Origin: Strigops habroptila
Taxonomy: Eukaryota; Chordata; Aves; Psittaciformes; Psittacidae
Length of the DNA: 64,000 nucleotides
Reading direction: 5' to 3'
NCBI RefSeq assembly: GCF_004027225.2
Contig: NC_044277.2
Coordinates: forward strand, 99,999,725-100,063,724
The position numbers and the translations under genes are program-made. Below are positions 63,793 to 64,000 of this stretch, piece by piece (the stretch's first letter is position 1; every line of letters starts with the position of its first letter). The notes below the pieces were generated by a model. It had not been told where the DNA came from. It was given only the letters and a program-made list of their open reading frames with translations, and ran no database searches.

Positions 63793-64000
63793 AGAGAAGA
63801 GCTGTCACAGATGGAAACCTGCATTAATTCATATCTCTTTAATAGCTCTTAGGCTAAGCTGGATCACTGTCTAGACACACTCATCTTTTTCCATTGATTG
63901 TAGAAAGAACCAAGACAACTAAAGTGCCATTCAGTTGCCCACGCATAAGTGTGAAAGTACAATCTGAGATGCCACTTAAACCTCCTAGACATCCCTGCAA

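Overview
The window is vertebrate nuclear DNA and almost certainly avian. It has spliced genes with GT-AG introns and two CpG-island promoters. It also carries about 20 CR1 LINE fragments ending in the bird-type tail (ATTCTATG-like octamers, with the reverse complement tcatagaatcatagaatggtttgggttggaa). I cannot fix the species from sequence alone. All gene names come from remembered protein families, not from a search.

Layout. (1) About 1-28,811, plus strand: the 3' part of obscurin (OBSCN). I traced 26 phase-consistent coding exons, adding up to 2,005 codons plus stop. They encode a linker, an Ig domain, kinase 1, a roughly 880-residue inter-kinase exon, an Ig, an FN3 and the C-terminal kinase 2. 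The 5' part (Ig array, SH3, DH-PH) lies to the left of the window. (2) 28,812-34,394: intergenic, with a few CR1 pieces. (3) 34,771-36,303, minus: intact intronless CYP8B1 (sterol 12-alpha-hydroxylase). (4) 38,935-40,045, minus: ACKR2 (atypical chemokine receptor D6), which looks like a pseudogene with two frame-shifting micro-duplications and one internal stop. (5) 40,080-45,150: gene-poor DNA with CR1. (6) 45,160-52,540, plus: HIGD1A, with a CpG-island promoter, three coding exons (95 aa) and a clear poly(A) signal. (7) 52,620 to beyond 64,000, plus: the 5' end of CCDC13, with a CpG-island promoter, three certain coding exons, one possible fourth, and the rest off the right edge.

The genes do not form one pathway. 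OBSCN is a giant sarcomere signalling protein, CYP8B1 makes cholic-acid-type bile acids, ACKR2 scavenges inflammatory CC chemokines, HIGD1A is a mitochondrial inner-membrane protein, and CCDC13 is a centriolar-satellite/ciliogenesis protein. CYP8B1, ACKR2, HIGD1A and CCDC13 are also neighbours on human 3p22, whereas OBSCN is on human 1q42. The OBSCN/CYP8B1 interval is therefore a synteny junction between birds and human.

The most interesting points are the ACKR2 decay, an apparently undescribed six-copy repeat of about 40 residues in the obscurin inter-kinase region, a good RFX X-box in the CCDC13 promoter, a ZNF143-type element in the HIGD1A promoter, a direct intragenic duplication flanking most kinase-1 exons of OBSCN, and a repeat pair flanking CYP8B1. 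I saw no wholly new biological system, CRISPR array or RNA gene.
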